Below, piece after piece: positions 29,714 through 37,738 of a DNA stretch of 64,000 nt. A program made the position numbers and the translations under genes. The first letter of the stretch is position 1, and each line of letters begins with the position of its first letter. The stretch is from Staphylococcus pragensis (GTDB taxonomy: Bacteria; Bacillota; Bacilli; Staphylococcales; Staphylococcaceae): assembly GCF_004785665.1 (NCBI RefSeq), contig NZ_SRPJ01000003.1:62001-126000 (forward strand), read 5' to 3'. The notes under the pieces were generated by a model that worked only from the letters and a program-made list of their open reading frames with translations, did not search any database and was not told the origin of the DNA.

Positions 29714-31096
29714 GTGGCATCATTAGAAGTATTAAATCCGGCAACAAATGAAGTAATCGAAACGTTGGACTACACAGATGAAGCGACAGCGAAGCAACAA
29801 ATTGAGAAGGCACATGAGGCTTTTAAATCTTGGAGAGAAGTAGACGCATATGAACGTGCTGATAAATTATATCAATGGTTCTCACTTATTGATGAACATA
29901 AAGATGAATTAGCAGAATTGATTACTAAAGAAGGCGGTAAACCTTTAAAAGAAGCTCAAGGTGAAGTAGATTATGCTAATTCATATGTCTCTTGGTATGC
30001 TGAAGAAGCGAAACGTATTTATGGACGTACGATTCCTGCCAATACACCTGATAAAAATATCATTGTAAAGAAATTTCCAGTGGGTGTAGTAGGCGCGATT
30101 ACACCATGGAATTTCCCTGCTGCGATGATTACACGTAAGATTGCGCCAGCGTTAGCTGCAGGTTGTACGATTGTATGTAAACCAGCTACACAAACGCCAT
30201 TAACTACCATTCGTTTAATTGAACTTGCACACGAAGCGGGTATCCCAGAAGACGCTGTGCAATATGTCATTATGTCAGGTAAAGATGCGGGAGACCTTTT
30301 CACGAAACATCCAATCATGCAGAAAGTCACATTTACTGGGTCAACTGATGTCGGTAAGAAACTGATTGCACAAGCTGCTGAATCTGTTGAAAATGTAACA
30401 ATGGAACTAGGCGGACTAGCACCATTAATCGTTCACGAAGATGCAGATATTGACTATGCCGTAGATCAAACCATTGCGTCTAAATTCCGTAATGCAGGTC
30501 AAACATGTATTTGCGCAAACCGTGTGTATGTACATGAAGCGGTTGAAAAAGAATTTGTAGATCAATTAACGCAAAAAGTTCATGATTTAAAAGTGGGTAA
30601 CGGTATGGATGAAGGTGTTACAATTGGCCCACTTATCAATAAGGACGGCGTAGAAAAAGTAGTTAATCAATTGAAAGATGCAGAATCTAAAGGGGCGAAA
30701 TTATCTCGTACATTAGAAGACGCCCAAGAACTAGGCGGTAACTTCTTGAAACCTGTTGTCGTGTCAAATGCGAACCAAGACATGTTAGCAATGCAAGAAG
30801 AAACGTTTGGTCCGATTGTACCTATCGCGACGTACTCTGACTTAGAAGATGCGATTCAAATGGCGAATGATACGCAATTTGGCTTAGCTGCTTACTTCTT
30901 TACAAACGATTATCGCACAGGTTTCCACTTATATAATTCACTTGATTATGGCGTTATCGGTTGGAATGATGGTGGTCCATCAGCGGCACATGCACCATTT
31001 GGCGGTATGAAAGAAAGTGGATATGGCCGTGAAGGTGGTACAGAAGGTATTGAACCTTACTTAGAAACGAAATATTTATCAATTGGCAATATGTAG
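29714..31096 (+). CDS. gabD: NAD(P)-dependent aldehyde dehydrogenase, succinate-semialdehyde type
   Basis: A 460-aa ALDH. Motifs: GAITPWNFPAAMITRK (oxyanion Asn), cofactor FTGSTDVGKK, catalytic Glu in ELGG and catalytic Cys in NAGQTCICANR. It fits the GabD/SSADH group, though other semialdehydes are possible. The start is GTG with AAAGGGGTGG upstream. The symbol is a family-level assignment. Confidence 0.82.
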   Translation: MASLEVLNPATNEVIETLDYTDEATAKQQIEKAHEAFKSWREVDAYERADKLYQWFSLIDEHKDELAELITKEGGKPLKEAQGEVDYANSYVSWYAEEAKRIYGRTIPANTPDKNIIVKKFPVGVVGAITPWNFPAAMITRKIAPALAAGCTIVCKPATQTPLTTIRLIELAHEAGIPEDAVQYVIMSGKDAGDLFTKHPIMQKVTFTGSTDVGKKLIAQAAESVENVTMELGGLAPLIVHEDADIDYAVDQTIASKFRNAGQTCICANRVYVHEAVEKEFVDQLTQKVHDLKVGNGMDEGVTIGPLINKDGVEKVVNQLKDAESKGAKLSRTLEDAQELGGNFLKPVVVSNANQDMLAMQEETFGPIVPIATYSDLEDAIQMANDTQFGLAAYFFTNDYRTGFHLYNSLDYGVIGWNDGGPSAAHAPFGGMKESGYGREGGTEGIEPYLETKYLSIGNM

Positions 31097-31146
31097 TTTT
31101 ATGAATTTAAACTATACTTAAAAAGTTCATATAATTATGTAAAGTA

Positions 31147-31190
31147 AAGGCTTATAGATTAATCTCAATTAAACTATAAGCCTTAATCAT
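31147..31190. terminator. Terminator shared by gabD-like gene and the peptide operon
   Basis: An 11-bp perfect stem (AAGGCTTATAG with CTATAAGCCTT) lies between the convergent gabD-like gene and the minus-strand peptide genes. Confidence 0.65.
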
Positions 31191-31238
31191 ATCTATATTA
31201 AGTTTTTTCATTTTGTTTCATCCGTTCATATTTTATTT

Positions 31239-31394
31239 TTATCCTTCTTCGTGGTTGCCATTCCAACCGTCTTTAACATCTTTCCAGCCATTGTTAATCA
31301 TTTGGCCTATTTCTCTTATATCTCCACTAATATCAATGAAAGAATCTTTGCCACCATTGATTACTTTAAGTTCAGAGTTATTTAACTTTTTCAT
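31239..31394 (-). CDS. Double-glycine leader peptide 1 (51 aa; bacteriocin- or pheromone-like precursor)
   Basis: The leader MKKLNNSELKVINGG (15 residues) is of the bacteriocin/ComC type, cleaved after Gly-Gly by C39 proteases. The predicted core is 36 residues (starts KDSFIDISGDIREIGQM, ends WKDVKDGWNGNHEEG), has no Cys and carries about four net negative charges. GGAGGAC is 8 bases before ATG. The core is closely related to peptide 2. It is the last of three peptide genes pointing away from a C39-type exporter at 32053. Function is not known: anionic charge argues against a classic cationic bacteriocin. Confidence 0.8.
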   Translation of the reverse strand: MKKLNNSELKVINGGKDSFIDISGDIREIGQMINNGWKDVKDGWNGNHEEG

Positions 31395-31449
31395 ATGAAA
31401 AGTCCTCCAGTTTTTAGAAAATATAATTAAAGATTAAATTAAAACTAGT

Positions 31450-31599
31450 TTAGCCTTCTTCGTGATTACCTTGCCAACCTGATTTAATATCTTTCCAAGC
31501 GTTATTTCCCATTTGACCTAATTCTCTCACATCGGCGCCAATGTTAATAATGCCACCGCCGTTAATATCTTTTAATTTTTCAATATCTAATGTTTTCAA
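31450..31599 (-). CDS. Double-glycine leader peptide 2 (49 aa)
   Basis: It begins at a TTG, placed by GGAGGG 8 bases upstream. The leader MKTLDIEKLKDINGG is followed by a 34-residue core (GIINIGADVRELGQMGNN then AWKDIKSGWQGNHEEG). About 20 core positions match peptide 1, including GQM, NN, WKD, K.GW and GNHEEG, so the two arose by duplication. Net charge is about -2. It is in the middle of the three-gene set. Confidence 0.8.
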   Translation of the reverse strand: MKTLDIEKLKDINGGGIINIGADVRELGQMGNNAWKDIKSGWQGNHEEG

Positions 31600-31660
31600 T
31601 ATAAGCGCCCTCCATTTTAGTAATAATGAAAATAAAGTGTCATATTTTTTAAAATTAAAT

Positions 31661-31795
31661 TTAGTTATTACCTCTTACTGAATCCCAAATTTCATGTGCT
31701 TTTTGACCAACATCACACATGAATGAATCTTCACCATCTGGAGCACATGCACCACCATTAATGCGTTCTAATTCAGCGTTGTTTAATTCTTTCAT
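31661..31795 (-). CDS. Double-glycine leader peptide 3 (44 aa, two cysteines)
   Basis: The leader MKELNNAELERINGG is nearly the same as in peptide 1, followed by a 29-residue core (ACAPDGEDSFMCDVGQ then KAHEIWDSVRGNN). Two Cys at core positions 2 and 12 could form a disulfide. The DVGQ and W-D-x-[VK] spacing recalls peptides 1 and 2. Charge is about -4. AAAGGAGGTG gives the strongest ribosome site of the three, and it is the promoter-proximal gene. Confidence 0.8.
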   Translation of the reverse strand: MKELNNAELERINGGACAPDGEDSFMCDVGQKAHEIWDSVRGNN

Positions 31796-31939
31796 TTTGT
31801 TACACCTCCTTTATCAACTTTCAACTGCATTGTAACGTGAGAATGTAAATAAGTAGTTAACTCGAAGAAAAGTCAGATTTAAGCCTTTAAAAATTATTTT
31901 TTACTGAATTTGTTCTACATTAAGTAATTAAATATAAAT

Positions 31940-31988
31940 TATTTTTTAACATTATCCAAATAATGAATTAAATGAATGTTAAAAAATA
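31940..31988. promoter_or_regulatory. 14-bp perfect inverted repeat between peptide genes and exporter
   Basis: TATTTTTTAACATT (31940-31953) and AATGTTAAAAAATA (31975-31988) are exact complements separated by 21 nt. It lies in the 257-bp gap between divergent transcripts, 64 bp before the exporter start and 145 bp before peptide 3, which fits a shared operator. I see no other clear feature in the gap. Confidence 0.55.
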
Positions 31989-32052
31989 GTAGGTACGATA
32001 AAGATAGATATTAAAAAGATATTGTTCATCTTGAATGAGAGGAATTAAGATT

Positions 32053-34212
32053 ATGGGAGTTAAATATATTCACCAATATGATGAAAAAGATTGCGGACCT
32101 GCTTGTTTAGCAATGATTTCTCAGTATTATGGCAAACGTGTTTCAATACCAAGGCTTAGAGAATACGCTAAAACAGATAAATTAGGAACAAATCTATATG
32201 GATTAGTCAAAGCTGGAGAACAAATAGGTATTAAATTAACGGGAGTTCAAGCTGAATCGTTTAATGATTTGCATACGGTAGAGTTACCGATTATAGCTCA
32301 CATCGTTAATCATCAAGGTTATGATCATTTTATAATAATCGAACATATTAAAAAGGATACCCTTCATATTGTTGATCCAGCTAAAGGAAAATATAAATTG
32401 TCTTCTCAAGAGTTTCAATATATGTGGACTAATGTTGTAGTACTAACCGAAAAGATGGCTACATTTACAAAAGAAGATGAATCACCATCGTATCTCAAAA
32501 TTTTCGTTGATATTTTCAAGAAGAATTATAGCAAACTTCTTTTAGTAGCATTAATGTCCATATTTATTAATGTCATCGGAATTTTAGGGGCGATGTATTT
32601 TAAACTGTTAACAGATGATATAATCCCATCTAACATCTTGAAACATTTACATTTAGTTAGTTTAGGAATTTTAATGTTATATATGGTTAATGCTTTAATA
32701 AATTATTTTAGATATCAATTGATTTTACGTTTAAGCTTGAAAATAGACCTTAACTTAATGAAGGATTATTTTTATCACGTGCTTCATTTACCGATGAACT
32801 TTTATGATACACGTAAATCAGGAGAAATTCTTCAAAGATTTATGGATACCTCTAAAATACGCGAAGCGCTATCTTCTTCAACGGTAACATTGCTTGTCGA
32901 TACATTAATGATTATTATTGGCGCTATTTTATTATATATGCAGAGTCCATTGTTACTATTAATAACTGTTATCTTTATTCCTGTATTTATTATTTGTAGC
33001 TATGTTTTACGAAAACCTTTTGAAAAATATAATCAAAAAGTAGCAGAATATAACGCAGACTTAAGTTCATATTTATTAGAGTCTTTTGATGGCAATGCAA
33101 CGATTAAAAGTTATCAAGCAGAAGATGAACGTTTTAATCAAGGAACGACAAAATTTAAATTATTAATTGAAAATTTGCTTAAACTGGGAAGGTTTTCTAA
33201 TACACAGTTAACTATTAATAACTTTTTAAAGTTAACGATTAGTCTTATTATTTTATGGATTGGAAGTTATTTAGTTATGAATAATCAAATGACTCTAGGT
33301 AGTTTACTAGCATTTAATGCATTGACTATTTATTATTTAGATCCAATTGAACGTTTAATCAATATTCAACCATCATTGCAATCTTCCTTTGTATCAGCAA
33401 GACGAATTGCTGAAATAACAGATTTAGAAACAGAACAAATGCTTAATTCCTCAAAAAAAGAATTTCATTTTGAAAATCATATTAGTATGAAAAATGTTAG
33501 CTTTCAATATGGTTTTAGAAGTCAAGTGTTAAAAAATATTAATATAAATATTTCTAAAGGAGAGAAGGTAGCTATTGTAGGGGAAAGTGGAAGTGGTAAA
33601 TCTACTATTGGAAAATTATTAAATGGATACTATAAGGATTTTGAAGGTCAAATAACGATAGATAACCAACCTCTACATTCTATCAGCCTCGCTAACTTAC
33701 GTGAACACATTGGTTACGTATCTCAATCTACATTTCTATTCGCAGATACAATAAAAAATAATTTATTGTATGGCAGTAATAAATTTAAAACTGATAAGGA
33801 AATGTTTGAAGCGTGTCGTTTAGCAGAAGCACAATCATTCATACAAAAACTGCCTGATCATTTTAATACTATGTTAGAAAAAGAGGGAGCTAATTTATCA
33901 GGTGGTCAAGCACAACGTCTATCCTTAGCACGTAATTTTTTAAAAAATTCAGATATTAATATTTTTGACGAGGCTACCAGTGCGTTAGATAGCTTAACAG
34001 AACATAAAATTATTTCAAATATAGATGAACTAACTATGAAAGGGAAGACAGTGGTTATCATCTCTCATAAATTGAGCACAATCAAAAACGCTGATAGAAT
34101 ATATGCACTTAAGGATGGAGAGGTTAAAGAAAGTGGGACACATGAAGAATTAATACAACTAAAAGGAGAGTATTATCACTTATGGCAGCTACAAATGGTA
34201 GGTAGAGATTAA
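32053..34212 (+). CDS. Peptidase-containing ABC transporter (C39 protease-ATPase exporter)
   Basis: A 719-aa PCAT. Residues 1-130 are a C39 cysteine protease with the full set Gln8, Cys14 (DEKDCGPACLA), His92 (GYDHF) and Asp108 (HIVDP). About residues 155-440 hold six membrane helices. The ATPase has Walker A GESGSGKST (~509), signature LSGGQ (~614), Walker B FDEATSALD and H-loop ISHKLS. Such exporters cut Gly-Gly leaders while secreting the peptide. The three peptides at 31239-31795 are the obvious cargo. ATG 32053 follows GAGAGGAA. No HlyD-like accessory protein is nearby. Confidence 0.92.
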   Translation: MGVKYIHQYDEKDCGPACLAMISQYYGKRVSIPRLREYAKTDKLGTNLYGLVKAGEQIGIKLTGVQAESFNDLHTVELPIIAHIVNHQGYDHFIIIEHIKKDTLHIVDPAKGKYKLSSQEFQYMWTNVVVLTEKMATFTKEDESPSYLKIFVDIFKKNYSKLLLVALMSIFINVIGILGAMYFKLLTDDIIPSNILKHLHLVSLGILMLYMVNALINYFRYQLILRLSLKIDLNLMKDYFYHVLHLPMNFYDTRKSGEILQRFMDTSKIREALSSSTVTLLVDTLMIIIGAILLYMQSPLLLLITVIFIPVFIICSYVLRKPFEKYNQKVAEYNADLSSYLLESFDGNATIKSYQAEDERFNQGTTKFKLLIENLLKLGRFSNTQLTINNFLKLTISLIILWIGSYLVMNNQMTLGSLLAFNALTIYYLDPIERLINIQPSLQSSFVSARRIAEITDLETEQMLNSSKKEFHFENHISMKNVSFQYGFRSQVLKNININISKGEKVAIVGESGSGKSTIGKLLNGYYKDFEGQITIDNQPLHSISLANLREHIGYVSQSTFLFADTIKNNLLYGSNKFKTDKEMFEACRLAEAQSFIQKLPDHFNTMLEKEGANLSGGQAQRLSLARNFLKNSDINIFDEATSALDSLTEHKIISNIDELTMKGKTVVIISHKLSTIKNADRIYALKDGEVKESGTHEELIQLKGEYYHLWQLQMVGRD

Positions 34213-34306
34213 GATAATCATTATTTTAAAGATTAGTATATTTTTATTACCCGAAAAAATGTTGTGATTTAATTATTTTTGTTTAAAATTACTATCAAAA
34301 TATTTG

Positions 34307-34320
34307 TGAAATCGTTTACA
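34307..34320 (+). promoter_or_regulatory. CcpA cre site before polyol dehydrogenase
   Basis: TGAAATCGTTTACA matches all constrained positions of TGWAANCGNTNWCA and lies 60 bp before the start codon. Confidence 0.75.
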
Positions 34321-34379
34321 CAAACCATTTTCAATGGAAAAATAAAGGAGAGATACATAAACTTAGGAGGATGTTTAAA

Positions 34380-35453
34380 ATGAGTGAATCAATTCCAGAA
34401 AAAATGAAAGTTGCATTAATGCATGAACCTTATGATATTGAAATTATTGAAAGAGACATACCGTCAATCGGACCTAAAGATGTCTTAATCAAAATGATGG
34501 CAGTAGGCGTTTGTGGTTCAGACGTTCATTATTATGCGCATGGCCGTGTAGGGGAATTCGTAGTTGAAAAACCAATCGTTTTAGGTCACGAATGTGCAGG
34601 TATGGTCGCTCAAGTTGGGGATGAAGTAACAGACTTTAAAGTAGGCGATCGTGTAGCTATCGAACCAGGTGAACCTTGTCGTGAATGTGAATACTGTAAA
34701 TCAGGTAAATATAACTTATGTCCACATATGGAATTTATGGCGACACCACCATACGATGGCGCATTCTGTGAATATGTAAGTCATCCAGCAGATTTCATTT
34801 ATCATCTACCTGACTCAGTTACATATGAACAAGCAACGTTAGTTGAACCATTCTCAGTAGGTTTACAAGCATGTAAACGTGCCGATATTAAACCAGGTTC
34901 AACAGTAGTAATTATGGGAATGGGTCCTGTAGGCTTAATGGCAGTCGTAGCTGCGAAAGCATATGGCGCTACAAACATCATCGTTTCAGACTTAGAAGAC
35001 AATCGTTTAGAAGCTGCAAAACGTCTAGGCGCAACGACAGCAATTAACATTAAAAATGAAGACGTATTAGAACGTATTAATGAATTAACTGATGGTAAAG
35101 GCGTTAACTATGCGATTGAAACTGCAGGTAACCCAATCGCTTTAAGGAACGCGTTAGATTCATTAAAAGATGGCGGTACATTAGCAATCGTTGGTTTACC
35201 TCAAGAAGACATGAACGAAATTAACGTGCCATTTATCGCAAATCATGAAATTAACATTGTCGGTGTATTTAGATATGCGAATACGTACCCACAAGGTATT
35301 CAAATTTTAAGCACAACAGATGCAGACATTGATTCATTATTCACACATCAATTCGAGCTTGATGATACTAAACAAGCGATGGAATTAACACGTACTAGTA
35401 AAGGTGACGCCTTGAAAGTGATGGTTTATCCAAACGGCTTTTTAGATAAATAA
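34380..35453 (+). CDS. Zinc-dependent polyol (sorbitol/xylitol-type) dehydrogenase
   Basis: A 357-aa medium-chain dehydrogenase: catalytic zinc ligands in VCGSDVHYY and GHECAG, four structural-zinc Cys in CRECEYCKSGKYNLC, and the NAD fold GMGPVGLMAVVAA. It is closest to sorbitol/xylitol dehydrogenases, converting a polyol to a ketose. ATG 34380 follows TTAGGAGGATG; an upstream ATG at 34371 overlaps that site. A perfect cre site means glucose repression. It may serve the same sugars as the 22-25.7 kb cassette. Confidence 0.88.
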   Translation: MSESIPEKMKVALMHEPYDIEIIERDIPSIGPKDVLIKMMAVGVCGSDVHYYAHGRVGEFVVEKPIVLGHECAGMVAQVGDEVTDFKVGDRVAIEPGEPCRECEYCKSGKYNLCPHMEFMATPPYDGAFCEYVSHPADFIYHLPDSVTYEQATLVEPFSVGLQACKRADIKPGSTVVIMGMGPVGLMAVVAAKAYGATNIIVSDLEDNRLEAAKRLGATTAINIKNEDVLERINELTDGKGVNYAIETAGNPIALRNALDSLKDGGTLAIVGLPQEDMNEINVPFIANHEINIVGVFRYANTYPQGIQILSTTDADIDSLFTHQFELDDTKQAMELTRTSKGDALKVMVYPNGFLDK

Positions 35454-35502
35454 TTTATGACAATTTAATAAGTAAAGTAAGAAAGTTATAATAGGGTTAA
35501 TT

Positions 35503-35545
35503 AAAATCGGGCAAATGAGTATCACGACATTGCCCGATTTTTTGA
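35503..35545 (+). terminator. Terminator after polyol dehydrogenase
   Basis: AAAATCGGGCAA pairs with TTGCCCGATTTT, followed by TTT. Confidence 0.85.
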
Positions 35546-35573
35546 ATATAAAAGACGGAAGAGGGTTAAATTT

Positions 35574-36653
35574 ATGGGAAATGAGCGTCAAATTATAGAT
35601 ATTCATCACCATATTATTCCGAAAGTGTATAGAGATGCATTAAAATCAATAGGCGTAACAACGGCTGGTGGCTTTCCGATTAGGAAGTGGGAGCCTCAAG
35701 ATAGTATTAATATGATGGATGAATTAAATATTGATGTAGGTTACACGTCAATTTCTGAACCAGCGACCATACCATTTAAAAAGAAGAAAGCAGCTAAGGT
35801 AGCGCGTCAAGTGAATGAATACCAAGCACAGTTAAAGAAAGACTATCCCGATAGGTTTAAAAGTTTCGCTTTAGTGCCAATGCCTTATGTAAAAGAAACA
35901 ATTAAAGAAATTGAATACGCGCTTGATGTCTTAGGATTAGATGGTGTTGGGTTATTCTCTAATTATGGAACAGAATTTTTAGGCAATGATGCTTTTGAAA
36001 AGGTGATGGCAACGTTAAATGAACGTCATGCGAAGGTATTTATTCATCCAAGTTCTAATTCAGCTGACTTCAAACCACCGCAATACGTCGTGGCAGATTT
36101 TATTCAAGAATTTACATTTAACACCACACGCGCAGCAACAAATTTAATATTTAGTGGGACGTTAGAACGTTATCCTAATATTAAATTTATACTTGCACAT
36201 GCAGGAGGAACATTACCTTATATCCAGTGGCGTGTTCATAATACCTTAGAAACTCAAAAATATATTATTCAAGATCCTAAAAAGAGACTTAAATCATTCA
36301 TGAATAATGGAAAAACTGAAATTGTCAAAGAAGTTATCAAGCATCCTGTCAGATATGCGAAAATGTTCAATTTGTACCGTAATGGGTTGCAACCAAGTAA
36401 GACATTAACGAAGACGGCTTCTGAATATATGAGTCATTTTTACTATGATATAGGCTTATCTACTGGTTCATCGACCTTTTCAAGTTTAAAAGAAGTAACG
36501 ACTACTCCACATATCGTCTTTGGATCTGATGCCCACTATGCCCCTAATCATTGGATAGCTAAAATGATTCAAGATATTGAATCTACTAATGCTTTTAGTG
36601 AGAATGAAAAGAAAGACATCTTTAGCCAAAATACAATGCATTTATTTAAGTAA
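35574..36653 (+). CDS. Amidohydrolase-2 family protein (ACMSD-like metal hydrolase)
   Basis: A 359-aa TIM-barrel protein. The metal motif IDIHHHIIP lies at residues ~8-16, a metal His in KVFIHPSS, another in ILAHAGG and the Asp in VFGSDAHYAP. The family includes decarboxylases (ACMSD, gamma-resorcylate) and lactonases; the substrate is not evident. GAAGAGGG precedes the ATG. Monocistronic. Confidence 0.82.
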   Translation: MGNERQIIDIHHHIIPKVYRDALKSIGVTTAGGFPIRKWEPQDSINMMDELNIDVGYTSISEPATIPFKKKKAAKVARQVNEYQAQLKKDYPDRFKSFALVPMPYVKETIKEIEYALDVLGLDGVGLFSNYGTEFLGNDAFEKVMATLNERHAKVFIHPSSNSADFKPPQYVVADFIQEFTFNTTRAATNLIFSGTLERYPNIKFILAHAGGTLPYIQWRVHNTLETQKYIIQDPKKRLKSFMNNGKTEIVKEVIKHPVRYAKMFNLYRNGLQPSKTLTKTASEYMSHFYYDIGLSTGSSTFSSLKEVTTTPHIVFGSDAHYAPNHWIAKMIQDIESTNAFSENEKKDIFSQNTMHLFK

Positions 36654-36728
36654 ACTTAAAAAGTATAACTTTCAAAAGTGAAAGAAGCGGCTTTCAAATG
36701 TAAGATTAGATAAATGCGCCTAGATCTC

Positions 36729-36764
36729 TAACCTCCTACCATAAAAGGTAAGGAGGTTATTTTT
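36729..36764 (+). promoter_or_regulatory. Hairpin that contains the DUF418 ribosome-binding site
   Basis: TAACCTCC-TACC (36729-36740) pairs with GGTA-(A)-GGAGGTTA (36747-36759) around a 6-nt loop, so AAGGAGG is fully buried 5-10 bases before ATG 36765. The TATTTTT after the stem also makes it look like a terminator for the amidohydrolase gene. Confidence 0.6.
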
Positions 36765-37580
36765 ATGAATCAAAAACGTATTATCGGGTTAGATATTATT
36801 CGAGGACTTGCGATTGCAATTGTTCTCTTTGCCAATGTAAGAGAAATTATGCCTATTGTGGAAGGAGAGAAACGACCCCATTTCACACAAATAGATCACT
36901 TTATTAAACAATTCTTTGCGATGTTTATAGACATGCGTTTTATTACGCTATTTACATTATTGTTTGGTATCGGCATGGGCATATTCATGAATAATGCACG
37001 TAAAAAAGATTTATCCCCCATTAAATTAATGTTTCGCCGTCTCATCTTCTTATTTGTAGTAGGCGTTCCAGGATTAATCTTAATATTGCCATACGCGGAA
37101 TATGCTATATATGGTTTTATTCTGATGTTTTTATTTTTACTACCTAAAGCACGCTATACATTATGGGTCTCAATAATACTCCTTGTAGCATATATAGCGA
37201 TAATAATATGGTTACCTCAAAGTAATCACGTTGATATTATGTTTTTAGGGGTAACGCCTTTCCAAAGTATAATTTACTTTATTCTTCTACTATTTATTAC
37301 TGATAGAGAAAGTGTTCAACGTGTTATGACACCTTTTGAAAAATTAGGAAAAACAGCATTTACTAACTTCTTAGTTCAAATGATTGTCTTAGATTTATTC
37401 TTATCTTTTGTATTCCCTTATCCACATCCTACGCCATTACAAGCGATTTATATTGGCATACCTATTCTAGTAGTGTTCACTCTATTAACATATTGGTGGC
37501 TAGCACACCATCGCCAAGGTCCATTAGAAATGTTGTGGCGTAAATGGACATATAAAAATGTACCAAAGAATTTGAAATAA
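36765..37580 (+). CDS. DUF418-type membrane protein
   Basis: A 271-aa protein with about seven membrane helices, opening with RIIGLDIIRGLAIAIVLFAN, typical of DUF418/acyltransferase-like membrane proteins. The C-terminal DUF418 part (FEKLGKTAFTNFLVQM then W..KWTYKNV) is present. At 271 aa it is shorter than many relatives (~330-400), lacking some middle helices. Function is unknown. Its ribosome site lies in a stable hairpin. Confidence 0.78.
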   Translation: MNQKRIIGLDIIRGLAIAIVLFANVREIMPIVEGEKRPHFTQIDHFIKQFFAMFIDMRFITLFTLLFGIGMGIFMNNARKKDLSPIKLMFRRLIFLFVVGVPGLILILPYAEYAIYGFILMFLFLLPKARYTLWVSIILLVAYIAIIIWLPQSNHVDIMFLGVTPFQSIIYFILLLFITDRESVQRVMTPFEKLGKTAFTNFLVQMIVLDLFLSFVFPYPHPTPLQAIYIGIPILVVFTLLTYWWLAHHRQGPLEMLWRKWTYKNVPKNLK

Positions 37581-37595
37581 TAATGAAAGCTATAT

Positions 37596-37628
37596 AACGG
37601 TTAACGCTTGTAAGTTAACCGTTTTTTA
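37596..37628 (+). terminator. Terminator after DUF418 gene
   Basis: A 10-bp perfect stem AACGGTTAAC/GTTAACCGTT is followed by TTTT. Confidence 0.85.
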
Positions 37629-37704
37629 TTGCGAAAAATTATTTTTATGTATAAATCATGTTTAAAAATATCCATAACGTAAATAATAAATAATGTAAGA
37701 GAAA

Positions 37705-37719
37705 TGATAAGTATTCTCA
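37705..37719 (+). promoter_or_regulatory. Candidate Fur box
   Basis: TGATAAGTATTCTCA matches the 7-1-7 Fur consensus TGATAATNATTATCA at 12 of the 14 fixed positions. It lies 20 bp before the ATG of the siderophore-binding-like gene. Confidence 0.65.
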
Positions 37720-37738
37720 ATCGGAGGGATTTTTAATT

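Noticed and set aside
31152-31211. A fourth small ORF after peptide 1 starting MKKLNIDMIK
   Set aside because: It has a leader-like opening but no Gly-Gly, no core, a weak ribosome site, and it runs into the terminator stem.
31796-31900. GTTAAC / GTTACA elements as AgrA/LytTR-type direct repeats before the peptide operon
   Set aside because: The two GTT cores are 25 bp apart, not the ~21-22 bp of known sites, and flanks do not match.
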